Below the pieces are notes generated by a model. The model saw only the letters and a program-made list of their open reading frames with translations. It had not been told where the DNA came from and searched no databases. Made by a program: the position numbers and the translations under genes. Below are positions 17,875 through 27,995 of a stretch of 57,508 bases of DNA, piece after piece. This DNA is from Ignavibacteria bacterium (GTDB taxonomy: Bacteria; Bacteroidota; Ignavibacteria; Tepidaquicellales; Tepidaquicellaceae), in the NCBI GenBank assembly GCA_026417495.1, contig JAOADD010000025.1, positions 1 through 57,508 of the forward strand, read 5' to 3'. Numbering within the stretch: the first letter of the stretch is position 1; every line of letters starts with the position of its first letter.

Positions 17875-18958
17875 TTTTTAAACTTTTAATTATTTCAAGA
17901 GCAATTTTTTTTGCAGCATCTTCATCAGCAATTTTTTTCGCATTTAAAGACATATCGTACAACCTTTTTTCATCCATTATTAGATTCTTTATAATAGAAA
18001 ATAATTTATTTGTTAAGTCCTCATCTTTCAAAACAATGCAAGCGTTTTCTCGCTCCAATACTTTTGCATTTTTCTCTTGATGATTTTCTGCAGCATAAGG
18101 ATATGGTACTAAGATTGACGGTTTACCAAAAAGTGATAACTCCATAACACTTGTTATCCCTGCTCTACACAAAACTAAATCTGAAACTATATAAATCTCA
18201 TTTATATTATCGATAAAATCATAAATTTTTATTCTATCATTGTAGTTTTGGACAACCTTTTTTAAATTTTCGTAATCAATTTTTCCTGTCTGCCATATAA
18301 TGTTTATTCTTAAATTATATAAATCATCCAAGTTTTTAATTATTGCATTATTAATTGATCTCGACCCCTGACTTCCTCCGAATATAAATAAAGTTTTATA
18401 GTCAGGGTTTATCCCAATTTTTTTTACAATATCTATTTTATCTATTCTTCTATTATAATTCCTAACGGGGTGTGCAATTCTTATTATGTTATTATTAGCT
18501 TTTAAATATCTTATTGTGTCCTCAAAATTGATAATAACTTTTTTTGCTTTATCACTAAAATACCTTGTTACCTTCCCTGGAAATGCATTCCCTTCTTGCA
18601 AAATAAAAGGAGTATTTAATTTAATGGCAGAATAAATAACAGGTGCTGATACAAACCCACCAGTAGCTACAACTATATCAGGTGTAAAATACCTCATTAT
18701 CTTTTTACATTTTGCAACAGCTGAAAAAAATTTAAATGGCAAAATCAATGTTTTCAGAACTTCTCTTTTGTTAAACCCATAAATTTCTATTGTCTCTAAC
18801 TTATAATTATATTTAGGTACAACCTGTTCATCTAATTTCCCTTTTGCACCGATAAAAAGAATATCAGCATTTGGATTAATATCTCTCAAAGCACCAGCAA
18901 TAGCAATCGCTGGAAAAATATGACCACCTGTTCCTCCTCCTGCCATAATTACTTTCAT
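17867..18958 (-). CDS. murG: MurG GlcNAc transferase (lipid II synthesis)
   Basis: Peripheral membrane glycosyltransferase converting lipid I to lipid II with UDP-GlcNAc. 363 residues. N-terminal G-loop MAGGGTGGHIFPAIAIA (5-20), second G-loop FGGSQGSRSIN near 190-205, and the donor-site motif CRAGITSVMELSLFGKPSIL followed by PYPYAAENHQEKNA are all present. It directly abuts ftsW (0 bp) and overlaps the small PH-like gene by 8 bases. Confidence 0.97.
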   Translation of the reverse strand: MKVIMAGGGTGGHIFPAIAIAGALRDINPNADILFIGAKGKLDEQVVPKYNYKLETIEIYGFNKREVLKTLILPFKFFSAVAKCKKIMRYFTPDIVVATGGFVSAPVIYSAIKLNTPFILQEGNAFPGKVTRYFSDKAKKVIINFEDTIRYLKANNNIIRIAHPVRNYNRRIDKIDIVKKIGINPDYKTLFIFGGSQGSRSINNAIIKNLDDLYNLRINIIWQTGKIDYENLKKVVQNYNDRIKIYDFIDNINEIYIVSDLVLCRAGITSVMELSLFGKPSILVPYPYAAENHQEKNAKVLERENACIVLKDEDLTNKLFSIIKNLIMDEKRLYDMSLNAKKIADEDAAKKIALEIIKSLKNE

Positions 18959-20083
18959 TTATCCTTCATTGATGATTAAATTTTCATTATTACGTTTTTT
19001 ACATTGTGAAGAAATATTCAATAGTATTCCAATCCCAACAGAATTGATTATCAAAGCAGTACCACCATAACTAATAAATGGCATCGGTACACCTGTAACA
19101 GGAAAAATACCAGTTGCAACGGCAGTATTAACAATTGCATAAGCAGCTAACATAGTTGTAATACCGAATGAAAGATATTTTCCAAAATCATCTTCAATGG
19201 TTTTAGAAATTTTATATCCACGAAAAATTAGTAAAATAAATACTAGAATTATTAAAGATGTTCCAATAAACCCATATTCTTCACCAACAATAGCAAAAAT
19301 AAAATCCCCATAAGCTTCAGGTAAAAACAGTTCTTTCTGGAAGGAATTCCCTGGACCAACCCCATAAAGACCACCGTTTCCCAAACCTACTAATGCTTGT
19401 TCGAGTTGTAGATGTGCTCTACCATTTCCAGAAAATTCCTTATATTTAACTAATCTTTGCCAAGCGTATTGCTTGTGATACATAAAAAAGACTAAAAGAG
19501 GTAGTAAAAGAACAAATGTAACAAGAAGGTGTTTAAACCTAACATTAGAAATAAATAGAAGAGTTATTGAAGTACAGAAAATAATAATTGCTGTAGAAAA
19601 ATTTGGTTGTAATGCAATTAAAAGTGTAATTAACACTATATAAAATAATAATGGTAAATAACCCTTATATAGTAAATGTACATAATCCTTTTTCTTTGAC
19701 AATAAAAGTGAAAGATGTATAATTAGTGTATATTTAGCCAAATCAGAAGGTTGAAAGCTAAAACTAAAAATCTGAAGCCATCTTGTCGCATTGTTTTTTG
19801 TTGTCCCAATAAATAATACTAGTATGAGTAATAAAATAGTTAACCAGATTAAATACTTGCTTAAATTTTTATATAAATTATAATCAACCTTAGATAAGAC
19901 AAAAACGAGAAAAATCGCTAGCAACACTTTTGGTATATGCATTTTAGCAAAGAACTCTGCTGAACCTTTTGTTTGTAAAGCATAATATGAACTTGCACTA
20001 TAAAGAGCAGCAATGGAAAATAGCATAAGTGCAATTACGGAAAGCAAAATAAAAACGTCTCTCTTATTTGTAATAGTATTCAT
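18959..20083 (-). CDS. ftsW: Lipid II polymerase FtsW
   Basis: SEDS-family glycosyltransferase that polymerises septal peptidoglycan with FtsI. 374 residues with about ten membrane helices. Family motifs visible are RWLQIFSFSFQPSDLAKY near 100, the extracellular loop GLGNGGLYGVGPGNSFQK near 230, and the C-terminal GVPMPFISYGGTALI. The start overlaps the murD end by 4 bases. Position in the dcw cluster favours FtsW over RodA. Confidence 0.95.
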   Translation of the reverse strand: MNTITNKRDVFILLSVIALMLFSIAALYSASSYYALQTKGSAEFFAKMHIPKVLLAIFLVFVLSKVDYNLYKNLSKYLIWLTILLLILVLFIGTTKNNATRWLQIFSFSFQPSDLAKYTLIIHLSLLLSKKKDYVHLLYKGYLPLLFYIVLITLLIALQPNFSTAIIIFCTSITLLFISNVRFKHLLVTFVLLLPLLVFFMYHKQYAWQRLVKYKEFSGNGRAHLQLEQALVGLGNGGLYGVGPGNSFQKELFLPEAYGDFIFAIVGEEYGFIGTSLIILVFILLIFRGYKISKTIEDDFGKYLSFGITTMLAAYAIVNTAVATGIFPVTGVPMPFISYGGTALIINSVGIGILLNISSQCKKRNNENLIINEG

Positions 20084-21462
20084 AGTTGATTTACACTCTT
20101 TTTAAATTCATTTCCTCTATGTTCATAATTATTAAACATATCAAAACTCTTATAACCTGGAGAAAATAAAACAACATCACCACTTTTTGCAAATCGTGAT
20201 GAATTTTTTACTGCTTCTTGTAAAGTATCACACATTGTGACTTTTAAAATATCCTTATAATGTTTGTAAATCGCATCCTTAGATTCTCCTATTGCATATA
20301 TAGCAGTAACTCTCTCTTTTATTAAATTATCTACCATCTGGAATTTGTTATCACCTTTTTTCCCTCCCATAATCAAAATAATATTCCCTGGAAAACTTTC
20401 AAGTGCTACATACAGTGAATCAAAATTGGTAGATTTTGAATCGTTATAGTACTTAACACCATTTATTTCTTTAACGAATTCTATTCTATGCTCAACACCT
20501 TTGAAAGTCTTTAATGTATGAGCTATAGCACTATTATCAATACCAAAACATTTTGCCGCTAAAATTGCTGCCATTGAGTTATAAACATTATGTCTACCTG
20601 GTATGTTTATATTTTTAATATCTATTATTTTTTCGTCGACACCTGAAATATCAGTAGAATATCTTACTTCTTCGTCTTTAATGTAGCATAAATGTTTAAA
20701 GTTTAAATTTTTAACTTTATCAAAACTACCAAATGCACATATATTTCCATTAATTCTCTTCGATTTAATTATATAAGATAGGACAGTATCATCACTATTA
20801 TAAATAAAGTAATCTTTTTCTACTTGATTTTTGTTAATCAAAAATTTTGCATTAACATAATTATCAAATGATCCGTGCCAATCAAGGTGGTCTTCTGCTA
20901 TATTTAGAATTGCTGCAACTTCAGGTTTAAAAGTTTCGGTGCTCATCAATTGGAAACTACTTATTTCAAGTATAATGATAGAATCTTCTTTGATTTTATC
21001 CAATACGCTTGCAAATGGGTTCCCAATATTACCACATACTATTGCATTAAAACCATAAGTCTTAAAAATTTCACCCGTTAATGCTGTTGTAGTTGTTTTA
21101 CCATTTGTTCCAGTTATGGCAATAATAGGTGCTTTACAAAACCAAGAAGCAACCTCAATTTCACCATATACTCTTTTACCTGAAGAATTTGCTTTCAGAA
21201 CAACTTCTGAATTTAGTGGAACCCCTGGACTTACAATTATTATATCAGATTCAAAAACCTTTTTAGTATGTTCACCTACTTCAAAATCTATTTGAAGCTT
21301 TTTGAATTCTTCAGGAGAAAAATAAAGTAAATCTTTTTCCTTACTACTTTCACTGAGAAAAACAGATGCCCCTATACTCTTTAAAAATTTAGCAATAGCA
21401 ATTCCACTGCGTCCTGCGCCAATAATAGAATATCTCAATTTTTTTGCTTCTGATAAATTCAT
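20080..21462 (-). CDS. murD: UDP-N-acetylmuramoylalanine--D-glutamate ligase
   Basis: Adds D-glutamate to UDP-MurNAc-L-Ala in the cytoplasm. 460 residues: N-terminal Rossmann domain (IIGAGRSGIAIAKFL, 13-27), ATP loop GTNGKTT at 118-124, the central NIAEDHLDWHGSF segment, and the C-terminal domain with YYNDSKSTNFDS and FSPGYKSFDMFNNYEHRG, both hallmarks of MurD. It lies 5 bp after mraY and overlaps ftsW by 4 bases. Confidence 0.97.
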   Translation of the reverse strand: MNLSEAKKLRYSIIGAGRSGIAIAKFLKSIGASVFLSESSKEKDLLYFSPEEFKKLQIDFEVGEHTKKVFESDIIIVSPGVPLNSEVVLKANSSGKRVYGEIEVASWFCKAPIIAITGTNGKTTTTALTGEIFKTYGFNAIVCGNIGNPFASVLDKIKEDSIIILEISSFQLMSTETFKPEVAAILNIAEDHLDWHGSFDNYVNAKFLINKNQVEKDYFIYNSDDTVLSYIIKSKRINGNICAFGSFDKVKNLNFKHLCYIKDEEVRYSTDISGVDEKIIDIKNINIPGRHNVYNSMAAILAAKCFGIDNSAIAHTLKTFKGVEHRIEFVKEINGVKYYNDSKSTNFDSLYVALESFPGNIILIMGGKKGDNKFQMVDNLIKERVTAIYAIGESKDAIYKHYKDILKVTMCDTLQEAVKNSSRFAKSGDVVLFSPGYKSFDMFNNYEHRGNEFKKSVNQL

Positions 21463-21467
21463 AACTT

Positions 21468-22577
21468 TTATCTAATTTTAAAGGTTGCAAGAGTCATAAT
21501 TGCAAGAAGAATTGCTATTATATAAAATCTCATCACAATTTTCGGTTCTGGCAATCCTTTTAACTCAAAATGATGATGTAATGGAGCCATTTTAAAAACA
21601 CGCTTACCCTGTCCATACTTGATGCGAGTATATTTAAAATAATATCTTTGTATTAACACTGAAACGGTTTCTGCAAAAAATATTCCTCCTAATAAAGGTA
21701 ATAAGAATTCTTTCTTCACAAGAATACTTAAAGTTGCAACTGCACCACCAAGAGCGAGAGAACCAGTATCTCCCATAATTATTTGAGCAGGATAGGAATT
21801 ATACCAAAGAAAACCTAAAGTTGCCCCAGCAAGCGCAGTACAATAGATAGTTAACTCACCATTACCCCTAAGATATATAATATTTAAATAATTTGCTGTT
21901 TCAATATTACCTGAAATATAAGCAATAATGCCAAGTGTAAATACTACGATACCAACTGTTCCTGTTGCCAATCCATCGAGACCATCAGTTAAATTTACTG
22001 CATTTGATGTTGCTGTAATTATAAATATTACAATAGGAACATAGAAAATAGAAAAATCAAATTGATAATTTTTAAAAAACGGAATTGTTGTAATAGAATT
22101 AATACCCTCAAATTGTGGAGCGAAATAAATCACAAGACCAATAAATAATCCCGTCAATACCTGCCCAAGTAACTTGTATTTTGCTACAAGACCATTTTTA
22201 TATTTTTTAACATATTTAAGATAATCATCAATAAAACCAACAACTCCAAGCACAAAAGTCACAAATAATATTAACTGAACATAAATGTTACTTAAATCAC
22301 CCCAGCAAAGAACAGGGATAAATACAGAAAATAGGATTATAAGTCCACCCATAGTAGGTATACCTTCCTTATAATAATGTGATTTTGGCCCATCTTCTTT
22401 AATCTCTATTCCAATGTTTTTTTTCTTGACAAGTTCTATCACCTTTGGACCAATTATAAATGTCAATATAAGTGCAGTGATAGCTGCAAGTGCAGAACGG
22501 AAAGTGATGTATTTAAATACATCAAATCCTGGTGGAGCAAATTTTCTGTTAATTAATTCTGCTAAATAGTAAAGCAC
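21468..22577 (-). CDS. mraY: MraY (lipid I synthase)
   Basis: Phospho-N-acetylmuramoyl-pentapeptide transferase: moves the MurNAc-pentapeptide to undecaprenyl phosphate, giving lipid I. 369 residues with about ten membrane helices. Motifs include PTMGGLIIL near 75, the Asp pair GFIDDYLKY, the catalytic loop NLTDGLDGLATG and the His-rich MAPLHHHFELKG. It lies between murF (11 bp) and murD (5 bp). Confidence 0.97.
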   Translation of the reverse strand: MLYYLAELINRKFAPPGFDVFKYITFRSALAAITALILTFIIGPKVIELVKKKNIGIEIKEDGPKSHYYKEGIPTMGGLIILFSVFIPVLCWGDLSNIYVQLILFVTFVLGVVGFIDDYLKYVKKYKNGLVAKYKLLGQVLTGLFIGLVIYFAPQFEGINSITTIPFFKNYQFDFSIFYVPIVIFIITATSNAVNLTDGLDGLATGTVGIVVFTLGIIAYISGNIETANYLNIIYLRGNGELTIYCTALAGATLGFLWYNSYPAQIIMGDTGSLALGGAVATLSILVKKEFLLPLLGGIFFAETVSVLIQRYYFKYTRIKYGQGKRVFKMAPLHHHFELKGLPEPKIVMRFYIIAILLAIMTLATFKIR

Positions 22578-22588
22578 TTCTCAAAAAT

Positions 22589-23980
22589 TTAATTTATTAT
22601 TTTGTTTAATAAATTTTCTAATTTCATTCCTCTTGATGCTTTCAAATAAACGACATCTCCTTGTTTAACAACTTTTTTTAAAAATTCAGCCATCTCATCA
22701 ATATTTTTAAAATAAAAATTATTTTTCAATTTAGAGGCACCCTTTGAAAAATAAATTGCATCTTTCCCTATCGTGTATAGATTCTCAAAATTCATTTTTT
22801 GTATTAACTTTCCCATTCGAGTATGCTCATCTCTACTTGCTTTTCCCATTTCAAGCATGTCACTAAGGACAATATGTTTTTTACCCGTAGTATTATATTC
22901 CTTTAATGACTCAAGACCAAGTTTAAGAGAATCAGGATTACTATTATATGCATCGTTAATAAACATAACTCCATTACACTTTATTATTTCCATTCTCATA
23001 TTTCTTGGAGGATTATAAGTTTCAAATGCTCTTTTGATTTGATTCAAACTCATCTTAAAGAAAACCGCTACACTTGCTGCTGCTATAGCATTAAAAATAG
23101 AATGCTTCCCAAATGTATTGATTTTAAAACGAACAGTTTTATTCATATATGTTAATTCAATCAACGGATAAAAATTCTTATCATAATCAATAAATTTCCC
23201 TTTTAAATCAGTTTCACACATATATGAATATGAAAAATATCTCTCCTTATTTATTCTTCTAAAATAATTTCTGATAAATTTATCATCAAAATTAGCAAAA
23301 CAAATTCCATCTTTTTTATTTTCCAGCACATAATCGAATAACTTAAATTCTTCTTTTGCAACTCCCTGTAAGTTCTTGAAAAATTCTAAGTGTTCCCTTC
23401 CAATATTTGTTATCAGACCATAGTCAGGTTGTGCAATATCACATAAATACGAAATTTCATTAAAATGATTTGTCCCAACCTCCAGCAAACATATTTGATG
23501 TCTACTATTTAATGATAATAAAGTTAAAGGCAGACCAATGTGATTGTTATAATTACCTTCTGTAACAAGAACATTATATTTTTGCCTTAATACCCACCCT
23601 AAAATATCTTTCGTAGTAGTTTTACCATTACTTCCACCAATACATATTACAGGAATATTGAAATTTTCTCTATGAATTTTTGCGAGTTCACCTAAAGCTT
23701 TAATAGTATCATCAACAACAAATAGTGGAAAACTCTTAACTTTGTCTTTATTTTTGATATACCACTTTTTATTAACAAATACAGCAGATACACCTTTTCT
23801 AAATACATCCCTTATATAATCATGACTATCATGATTTTCACCTTTAATCGCAAGAAATAGTTGATTCTTTTTAATTTTCCGCGAATCAATACTTATACCT
23901 GGAAAAGAATTAAAATTTAACTTATCTAAATTTTTACATTCGCATTTCTTTAGTCTTAATATGTCTTTTAATTTTATCAT
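22589..23980 (-). CDS. murF: UDP-MurNAc-tripeptide--D-Ala-D-Ala ligase
   Basis: Adds the D-Ala-D-Ala dipeptide to complete the pentapeptide precursor. 463 residues: N-terminal domain with GISIDSRKIKKNQLFLAIKG (28-47), ATP loop GSNGKTTT at 116-123, LEVGTNHFNEI in the middle domain, and C-terminal INDAYNSNPDSL, the MurF signature. It shares one base with murE (TAATG arrangement), implying translational coupling. No ddl gene for its substrate occurs in the window. Confidence 0.97.
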   Translation of the reverse strand: MIKLKDILRLKKCECKNLDKLNFNSFPGISIDSRKIKKNQLFLAIKGENHDSHDYIRDVFRKGVSAVFVNKKWYIKNKDKVKSFPLFVVDDTIKALGELAKIHRENFNIPVICIGGSNGKTTTKDILGWVLRQKYNVLVTEGNYNNHIGLPLTLLSLNSRHQICLLEVGTNHFNEISYLCDIAQPDYGLITNIGREHLEFFKNLQGVAKEEFKLFDYVLENKKDGICFANFDDKFIRNYFRRINKERYFSYSYMCETDLKGKFIDYDKNFYPLIELTYMNKTVRFKINTFGKHSIFNAIAAASVAVFFKMSLNQIKRAFETYNPPRNMRMEIIKCNGVMFINDAYNSNPDSLKLGLESLKEYNTTGKKHIVLSDMLEMGKASRDEHTRMGKLIQKMNFENLYTIGKDAIYFSKGASKLKNNFYFKNIDEMAEFLKKVVKQGDVVYLKASRGMKLENLLNKIIN

Positions 23981-25527
23981 TAATTTTCTTTATTGTATTT
24001 TTCAACTATTTCTCTATCATCGAAATGATATTTTACTCCTTTTATTTCTTGATAATCTTCATGACCTTTACCACAGATTAAGATTAAATCATTTTCTTTT
24101 GATAATTCTATCCCTCTTTTAATTGCTTTCTCACGATTTTCTTCAACTTCAAAATTCGACTTTCCTTCCATTCCTATTAAAATCTCCTTTATTATATCAA
24201 GAGGTTCTTCATATCGCGGGTTATCTGAAGTTACAATGCAATAATCCGAATATTCAGCTGCGAATTTTCCCATTACAGGTCTCTTAGTTCTATCTTTATT
24301 CCCACCACAACCAAAAATTGTTATTACCCGTGAGTTTAGATTGGACATATTTAATATCTCTCTTGCTGCTAATATTGCATTTTTCAGTGAATCTGAGGTA
24401 TGTGAATAATCTATTATTGCATAAGCACCATTATATAATCTTATCGGATTAAACCTTCCATTTACAGGTTTAAATGATTTAACTGCTTCAACTGCAGTTT
24501 CCAAAGGATATCCTAATTCAGATATTGTAGCAAGTGCTGCTAAAATATTATATATATTAAACCTGCCCGTTAATTCAGAAGATATAAAATAATTTTTATT
24601 CTCATAAATTAAATTAAATTGCAATCCTTCAATTGTGAATTTAGTATCAGTTGCTTTATATAAAGGAAATTTTCTACTTAAGTAAGATGTATCTTTCTCT
24701 AAAGTATAAAAGACTTTTCTACCTTGTGTGCTGGACAGAATTTTCTCCCCATATTCATCATCAAGATTTGAAATTGCAATTGATTCTGATGAAAGGTTAT
24801 CAAATAATATTTTTTTTGCATTGAAATAATTTTCCATATTCAAATGTAAATCAAGATGTTCACTTGTCAGATTTGAAAAGACAGCAGCAATGTAATCTAT
24901 CCCATATACCCTATCAAGTGTTAGCGCAATAGAAGACACTTCCATAACACAATACTCACAATTATTCTCAACCATTTCGGATAACATATATTGAATATCA
25001 ATCGAATCTGGCGTGGTTAAAGATGCAACTTTTTTTTCTTCCCCAGTTATATAATCAACAGTTCCAATAAGCCCACAACGAATATTAAAGTTATCTAATA
25101 TATGTTTTATTAAATAAGTAATAGTAGTTTTTCCATTTGTTCCTGTAACCCCAATCATCTTTAGCTTTCTTGATGGATTGCCAAAATAATTAGCGGAGAC
25201 CTGTGCTAAAAGTCTCCTTATATTTTTTACTATAATTAACCAAATATTATTTTTTTCACAAATTTCTTTATATATTACACTTTTTTCACTATCTGTTATG
25301 ATAGCAAGTGAACCTCTATTAATAGCATCTGCAATATAACTACTACCATCATCTTTATAACCTTTTATAGCAAAAAAAACAAAATCTTTATCAACTCTCC
25401 TTGAATCATTTGCTAATCCTTTTATAATGAAATCATCTCCTTTATTAATAATTTCAGGAGAAAAGACACTTTTATTTTCATCTTCATTCAAAACTTTTAA
25501 TATATCAGAAAATTTAAGATCTTGCAT
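23980..25527 (-). CDS. murE: UDP-MurNAc-L-Ala-D-Glu--meso-DAP ligase
   Basis: Adds the third stem-peptide residue. 515 residues: N-terminal DSRRVDKDFVFFAIKG (41-56), ATP loop GTNGKTT at 129-135, middle-domain HLDLHLNMENYF, and C-terminal DNPR at 435-438. DNPR is the determinant for meso-diaminopimelate, against D(D/N)P(N/A) in lysine-adding enzymes, so the organism should make DAP-type peptidoglycan. It follows ftsI by one base and shares one base with murF. Confidence 0.97.
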   Translation of the reverse strand: MQDLKFSDILKVLNEDENKSVFSPEIINKGDDFIIKGLANDSRRVDKDFVFFAIKGYKDDGSSYIADAINRGSLAIITDSEKSVIYKEICEKNNIWLIIVKNIRRLLAQVSANYFGNPSRKLKMIGVTGTNGKTTITYLIKHILDNFNIRCGLIGTVDYITGEEKKVASLTTPDSIDIQYMLSEMVENNCEYCVMEVSSIALTLDRVYGIDYIAAVFSNLTSEHLDLHLNMENYFNAKKILFDNLSSESIAISNLDDEYGEKILSSTQGRKVFYTLEKDTSYLSRKFPLYKATDTKFTIEGLQFNLIYENKNYFISSELTGRFNIYNILAALATISELGYPLETAVEAVKSFKPVNGRFNPIRLYNGAYAIIDYSHTSDSLKNAILAAREILNMSNLNSRVITIFGCGGNKDRTKRPVMGKFAAEYSDYCIVTSDNPRYEEPLDIIKEILIGMEGKSNFEVEENREKAIKRGIELSKENDLILICGKGHEDYQEIKGVKYHFDDREIVEKYNKEN

Positions 25528-25528
25528 T

Positions 25529-27694
25529 TTAATTACAGATTAATTTTATCTTATTTGATTTTGGATTAACTGTACCTGCTTCAGGAATTTGACTAACGAC
25601 TTTTCCTTTACCTTCAACTTCTGCTATAAAACCTTCATAAAAAAGTTTTGTTATCGCTCTTCTAATACTCATGTTAATTACATCAGGAACAATTTTATCT
25701 TTTTCACTTGATGACTGTATCTCTTTAACATTTAATTTTATTAATAAAGAACCATCATCAAAAGTAGAATTGTGTTGTCCAATAACAATATACTTTTTAG
25801 GAGGTATTTTATCTGAGTTTATTTCAGGTTTCCCTGTAACTTCAAATTTAATTTTTCTCTCATCAAGAATTTTAACAACATTATATAAATCTTTACCTTT
25901 AAGCTCTGGTATTTTCAAATTATTTTTAACTGTATCTTTTACATTTTGTATCGAAGAAGTGCTATAAAGATTGCCCTCATTGAAAACATCTGATGAATAT
26001 ATTCTTTCATATCCTATATATTCAATAATACGCTCGGAAATTCTTTTAAAAACAGGAGCAGCAACCTGACCTCCATAGAAATTACCTGTTCCACTAATAT
26101 CATCAAAAAATATTGATATCAAAATCACAGGATTATCCGCTGGAAAATATCCGATAAAAGAAGCATTGTGCGAATTATCTCTATATTTGCCATCTATTAC
26201 TCTTTGTGTTGTTCCTGTTTTTCCTGCTACTTTTACTTCTCCAAGGTTTGCAACCATTGCAGTACCTTTTTCTACTACACCTGTAAAGAAACTATTTAAA
26301 GTTTTTGCTGTCGTTTCGGAAATAACTTTTCTTATTTCAATTGGTTTACATTCAAAAAATGTTTTCCCATCTTTTGAAAAAATCTTTTTAATAATTTGTG
26401 GTTTCAACAACACTCCATTATTAGCGATAGAAGAATACGCCATTGACAATTGCAATTGATTTACCAAAACTTGATAACCAATAGACATATACTCAAGTGT
26501 CCCCATTTGAAATTCATAGGGCATTTTTAATCTACCTCTATTCTCCCCATATAATTCAATTCCAGTCAAAGAACCAATACCAAAATCTCTTGCGTAATAA
26601 TATAACCTTTCTTTACCCAACATTTCTGCTAACTTTATTGTACCAATATTACTGGAATACGCAATCACTTGTCTGAAAGTCATACTTTGAGCAGGATGTT
26701 CATCCTTAAATTCATAAGTACCTTTTTTATATATACCGTTTTCTGTATTAATATTAGTATTACTATTAGCAAGATTTTCTTCAAGAGTTGCTGCAGCTGT
26801 TATTAATTTGAAAGTTGAACCCGGTTCGTATAAATCTGCAATAACTCCATTAACCATATAATTTGTATCGGTAGCTTTAATATTATTTAAATCGAAACCT
26901 GGATAATTTGCCATTGCAATAATTTCTCCCGTTTTTACAGAAATAACTACTGCTTTTCCTTTCTGTGCTTTGAATTCACTCAAACCTTTTTTTAATTCAT
27001 TTTCTACAATTTCCTGAATGTTTAAATCTATGGTTAGAACTATATTACTACCTGCTTCAGGATATTTTTGAAAGAAACCCGCAAAAGGCCTTTTATTTCC
27101 TAAACCATCTTTTTGTAATACTAACAGACCATAAGAGCCTGACAATTCTTTATTATATGCATACTCAATTCCACATTTTCCCTCATTATTTTCATCAGTA
27201 AACCCAATCACTTGAGATGCAAGTCTATTGTTTAAATAATATCTATATGGTGTTTTTTTGATAATTATGCCATCAATTTTACTAATATCTTCTAACTTTT
27301 TGATGTCAGAAAGTTTAATGTTTGGTTCAATTAAAAATTCATTATCGGAATCAATTTTCAAAACATTCAGATAATAGTCCTTAGTATTTCCAAATGTAGC
27401 ATTCAATATACTTGCAACAGTATCTTTGTTATTAATTTTTTTGGGGTAAACCGAGACATTAATAATATAATTATTTGTCGCGATTAACTTCATATTCCTA
27501 TCATATATCAATCCTCTTTCTGGTTTGTAAAACTCGCGTATCTGAGTTTGTTTTTTTACAATAGATTTATATTTATCATGTTCTAATATTTGAACTTGAA
27601 ATAATCTACCTAAAATAATCAAGAAACAAATAATGATTGAAATATTAATAAGTAATATTTTCTTCTTCTGTGTCATATTATCTTTTTTCTGCAT
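25529..27694 (-). CDS. ftsI: Septal transpeptidase FtsI (PBP3-like) with PASTA domains
   Basis: Class B penicillin-binding protein that crosslinks septal wall. 721 residues: a membrane helix at about 12-31, the dimerisation/pedestal part (about 50-215), and the transpeptidase domain with SxxK STFK at 293-296, SxN SSN at 347-349 and KTG at 492-494. After about residue 590 come two PASTA domains (IPELKGKDLYNVVKILDERK and VPDVINMSIRRAITKLFYEG). PASTA tails bind muropeptides or modulate activity and are frequent in FCB and Gram-positive PBPs. It overlaps the ftsL-like gene by 17 bases; an in-frame Met at residue 7 is another possible start. Confidence 0.97.
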   Translation of the reverse strand: MQKKDNMTQKKKILLINISIIICFLIILGRLFQVQILEHDKYKSIVKKQTQIREFYKPERGLIYDRNMKLIATNNYIINVSVYPKKINNKDTVASILNATFGNTKDYYLNVLKIDSDNEFLIEPNIKLSDIKKLEDISKIDGIIIKKTPYRYYLNNRLASQVIGFTDENNEGKCGIEYAYNKELSGSYGLLVLQKDGLGNKRPFAGFFQKYPEAGSNIVLTIDLNIQEIVENELKKGLSEFKAQKGKAVVISVKTGEIIAMANYPGFDLNNIKATDTNYMVNGVIADLYEPGSTFKLITAAATLEENLANSNTNINTENGIYKKGTYEFKDEHPAQSMTFRQVIAYSSNIGTIKLAEMLGKERLYYYARDFGIGSLTGIELYGENRGRLKMPYEFQMGTLEYMSIGYQVLVNQLQLSMAYSSIANNGVLLKPQIIKKIFSKDGKTFFECKPIEIRKVISETTAKTLNSFFTGVVEKGTAMVANLGEVKVAGKTGTTQRVIDGKYRDNSHNASFIGYFPADNPVILISIFFDDISGTGNFYGGQVAAPVFKRISERIIEYIGYERIYSSDVFNEGNLYSTSSIQNVKDTVKNNLKIPELKGKDLYNVVKILDERKIKFEVTGKPEINSDKIPPKKYIVIGQHNSTFDDGSLLIKLNVKEIQSSSEKDKIVPDVINMSIRRAITKLFYEGFIAEVEGKGKVVSQIPEAGTVNPKSNKIKLICN

Positions 27695-27995
27695 CTTTAA
27701 GATTTATCAGAATTTCTCTTTTATCAATTGCATTTTCATTGTATATCATACCAAATTTTTCATTTACAAGAGTTTTTATTCTCACGAAAGATGTTAAAGA
27801 TTCTATTTCCATCTTTTTCTTAGAATTTTCTGACTTTATCTGAACACTTTTTTCCTTCAATTCTTTATTTTTTTTCATCAAGCTATTAAAAAGTACTACA
27901 TTATTAATGTAAAAGCCCGTTAGACCTATCATTATAAAAAAGACTATTAAAGAGTAAAAAACTGAAATCTTTTTATTTTGATTTCTTATTTGCAT
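27678..27995 (-). CDS. ftsL: FtsL-like division protein
   Basis: A 105-residue bitopic protein. A short basic N-terminus (MQIRNQNKKIS) is followed by one membrane helix (about 13-35) and a coiled coil (about 37-75: LMKKNKELKEKSVQIKSEN). This is the standard shape of FtsL, which joins FtsB and FtsQ to activate FtsWI. Sequence identity in FtsL is always low, so the call rests on topology and position between rsmH (10-base overlap) and ftsI (17-base overlap). Confidence 0.82.
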   Translation of the reverse strand: MQIRNQNKKISVFYSLIVFFIMIGLTGFYINNVVLFNSLMKKNKELKEKSVQIKSENSKKKMEIESLTSFVRIKTLVNEKFGMIYNENAIDKREILINLKDAEKR